Source: Paragyromitra xinjiangensis
Taxonomy: Eukaryota; Ascomycota; Pezizomycetes; Pezizales; Discinaceae
Assembly: GCA_038503065.1 (NCBI GenBank)
Contig: JBCAMK010000005.1
Coordinates: 1,860,001-1,924,000 of the forward strand
Length of the DNA stretch: 64,000 nucleotides
Direction of reading: 5' to 3'
Part shown: positions 62,671 to 64,000 of the stretch, piece by piece
Numbering within the stretch: the first letter of the stretch is position 1
Layout of the letters: each line of letters starts with the position of its first letter
The notes under the pieces: model-generated
Databases searched by the model: none
What the model was told of the DNA's origin: nothing
What the model saw: the letters and a program-made list of their open reading frames with translations, nothing else
Translations under genes and position numbers: made by a program

Positions 62671-64000
62671 ATGGTTAAGGTTGATCAAAAAGCTGTTCTG
62701 AGTATGTTTTATCCTCTGGATCTTTCTTACACCTCCTACACTTTATAGAGACCATAATACTGATGATCACGAACTTGTAGTCGTTATCGATGGCTGGGGC
62801 ATCGGTGAAGGTGGAAAAGGCGATGCCATTGCGGCCGCCGACACCCCCAACATGGACTCCTTCAAAGAGAACGCCGATGGCTACACTACGCTTGAGGCTT
62901 CTTCCCTCGCTGTTGGATTGCCTGAAGGTCTGATGGGTAACAGTGAAGTCGGACACTTGAACATTGGTGCTGGTCGTGTTGTCTGGCAAGACGTATGTTT
63001 GACCCCACCTACCCCACCTCAAAGAAACCGATAAGGAAAAAAAATGCCAACGAAACTATCTACAGGTTGTCCGCATCGACCAGATTGTAAAGAAGGGCGG
63101 ATTCCCCCAGGTTGTCAATATCAAGGAGTCTTTCAACCACGCTAAAGAGGGGAATGGTCGTCTCCACCTTCTCGGTCTGGTTTCTGATGGTGGTGTCCAC
63201 TCCCACCAGAATCACTTGTATGCGCTTCTTGCGACTGCAAAGGAGATGCAAATTCCTGAGGTGTATATTCACTTCTTTGGTGATGGGCGTGATACCGACC
63301 CCAAGAGTGCTGTAGGATATATGCAGGAGCTCCTCGACAAAATCAAGGAGCTAGGAATAGAGAAGACTGTGAAGCTAGCGACAGCAGTGGGAAGGTACTA
63401 TGCTATGGATAGAGATAAGAGGTATGTTTAAACTTATGAAGCTGTGTCTAGAAGGTAACTAATACATGGTGATAGGTGGGAGCGTGTCGAGATTGCACTG
63501 AAGGGTATTGTCCTCGGCGAGGGTGAAACCTCCGACGACCCTGTAGGTGCTATCAAGTCTAGATACGAGAAAGGTGAAAACGACGAGTTCCTAAAGCCCA
63601 TCATCTTCAACGGTGATGCGGCCAGGGTCAAAGGTATGTCTGACTACCTCATTTGCACTAAAGTAAATCCTCCAATTCATATCACTAAACATCACTCGTA
63701 GACAATGACACACTCTTCTTCTTCAACTATCGTTCCGACCGTGTCCGCGAAATTACCCAACTCCTCGGCGTCGACAACTCCCCACTTCCAAAATTCCCGT
63801 TCCCCAAGGACATCTACATCACCACCATGACACAATACAAGACTGACTTCCCATTCCTCGTCGCCTTTCCCCCACAGCGCATGAACGACGTACTTGCCGA
63901 GTGGCTCGCCAAGAAGGGGGTCAAACAATGCCATGTCGCTGAGACTGAAAAATACGCACACGTGACATTCTTCTTCAACGGTGGTGTCGAGAAACAGTTT
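62671..64000 (+). CDS. 2,3-bisphosphoglycerate-independent phosphoglycerate mutase, 3' partial
   Basis: Glycolytic enzyme interconverting 3- and 2-phosphoglycerate through a phosphoserine intermediate with two metal ions. Exons 62671-62701, 62781-62992, 63066-63421, 63476-63633 and 63703 onward, cut by the window edge. The first junction gives VDQKAVLIVIDGWG, the conserved start of the family; an alternative acceptor upstream would insert 9 odd residues. The catalytic Ser is in LMGNSEVGHLNIGAGR. Further motifs are GLVSDGGVHSH, HFFGDGRDTDP and NYRSDRVRE. Filamentous fungi use this form instead of the yeast cofactor-dependent enzyme, which supports a Pezizomycotina origin. Confidence 0.95.

Noticed and set aside
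62702..62758. Shorter first intron of the iPGM gene, adding NHNTDDHEL
   Set aside because: The acceptor at 62780 restores the conserved VLIVIDGWG; the shorter intron inserts residues not seen in the family.

Overview
The window looks like nuclear DNA of a filamentous ascomycete (Pezizomycotina). Genes are broken by short introns of about 45-130 nt with GT..AG ends and CTAAC/TAAC-like branch points. The conserved genes are all fungal: IDH1, BUD23, a BEM3-like RhoGAP, an ER alpha-mannosidase, SWS2, SVP26, FUN14, PEP12- and SSO-like syntaxins, ADE16/17, SmB, RPL11, MED9 and a cofactor-independent phosphoglycerate mutase. Roughly 40 percent is coding. The long gene-free stretches and the yeast-like pheromone peptides suggest an early-diverging Pezizomycotina lineage such as Pezizomycetes, but that placement is inference. 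No rRNA, tRNA or CRISPR array was recognised.

Layout: 1-9.2 kb holds IDH1 (5' cut by the window edge), BUD23 on the opposite strand, and a 1571-aa PX-PH-RhoGAP gene. 9.2-15.2 kb is a 6-kb stretch with no supportable gene. 15.2-19.9 kb carries two unrecognised proteins. 21.1-27.5 kb is a dense housekeeping block (mannosidase, mitochondrial uS13m, SVP26, FUN14). 28.9-31.7 kb encodes an 899-aa acidic protein with a basic DUF3020-like region. 34.6-40.5 kb is the most interesting part: an alpha-factor-like pheromone precursor, a PEP12-like Qa-SNARE and an SSO-like Qa-SNARE. 42.7-48.3 kb has ADE16/17, SmB and RPL11. 48.3-59.5 kb is sparse: a secreted M20 peptidase, a small two-membrane-segment protein, inverted repeats and decayed coding sequence. 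59.5-64 kb is dense again: a haloacid dehalogenase, an HNH protein, MED9 and iPGM (3' cut by the window edge).

Two gene architectures stand out. The pheromone precursor has six W-x-x-x-P-G peptide units. Three are cut by introns at the same codon position and phase, so the internal exons can be skipped without losing frame and could yield chimeric peptides. The SSO-like syntaxin has three separate candidate last exons. Each has its own acceptor and stop, each keeps frame, and each encodes a complete membrane anchor with a different tail. Both were read directly from the sequence; use of the alternatives needs transcript data.
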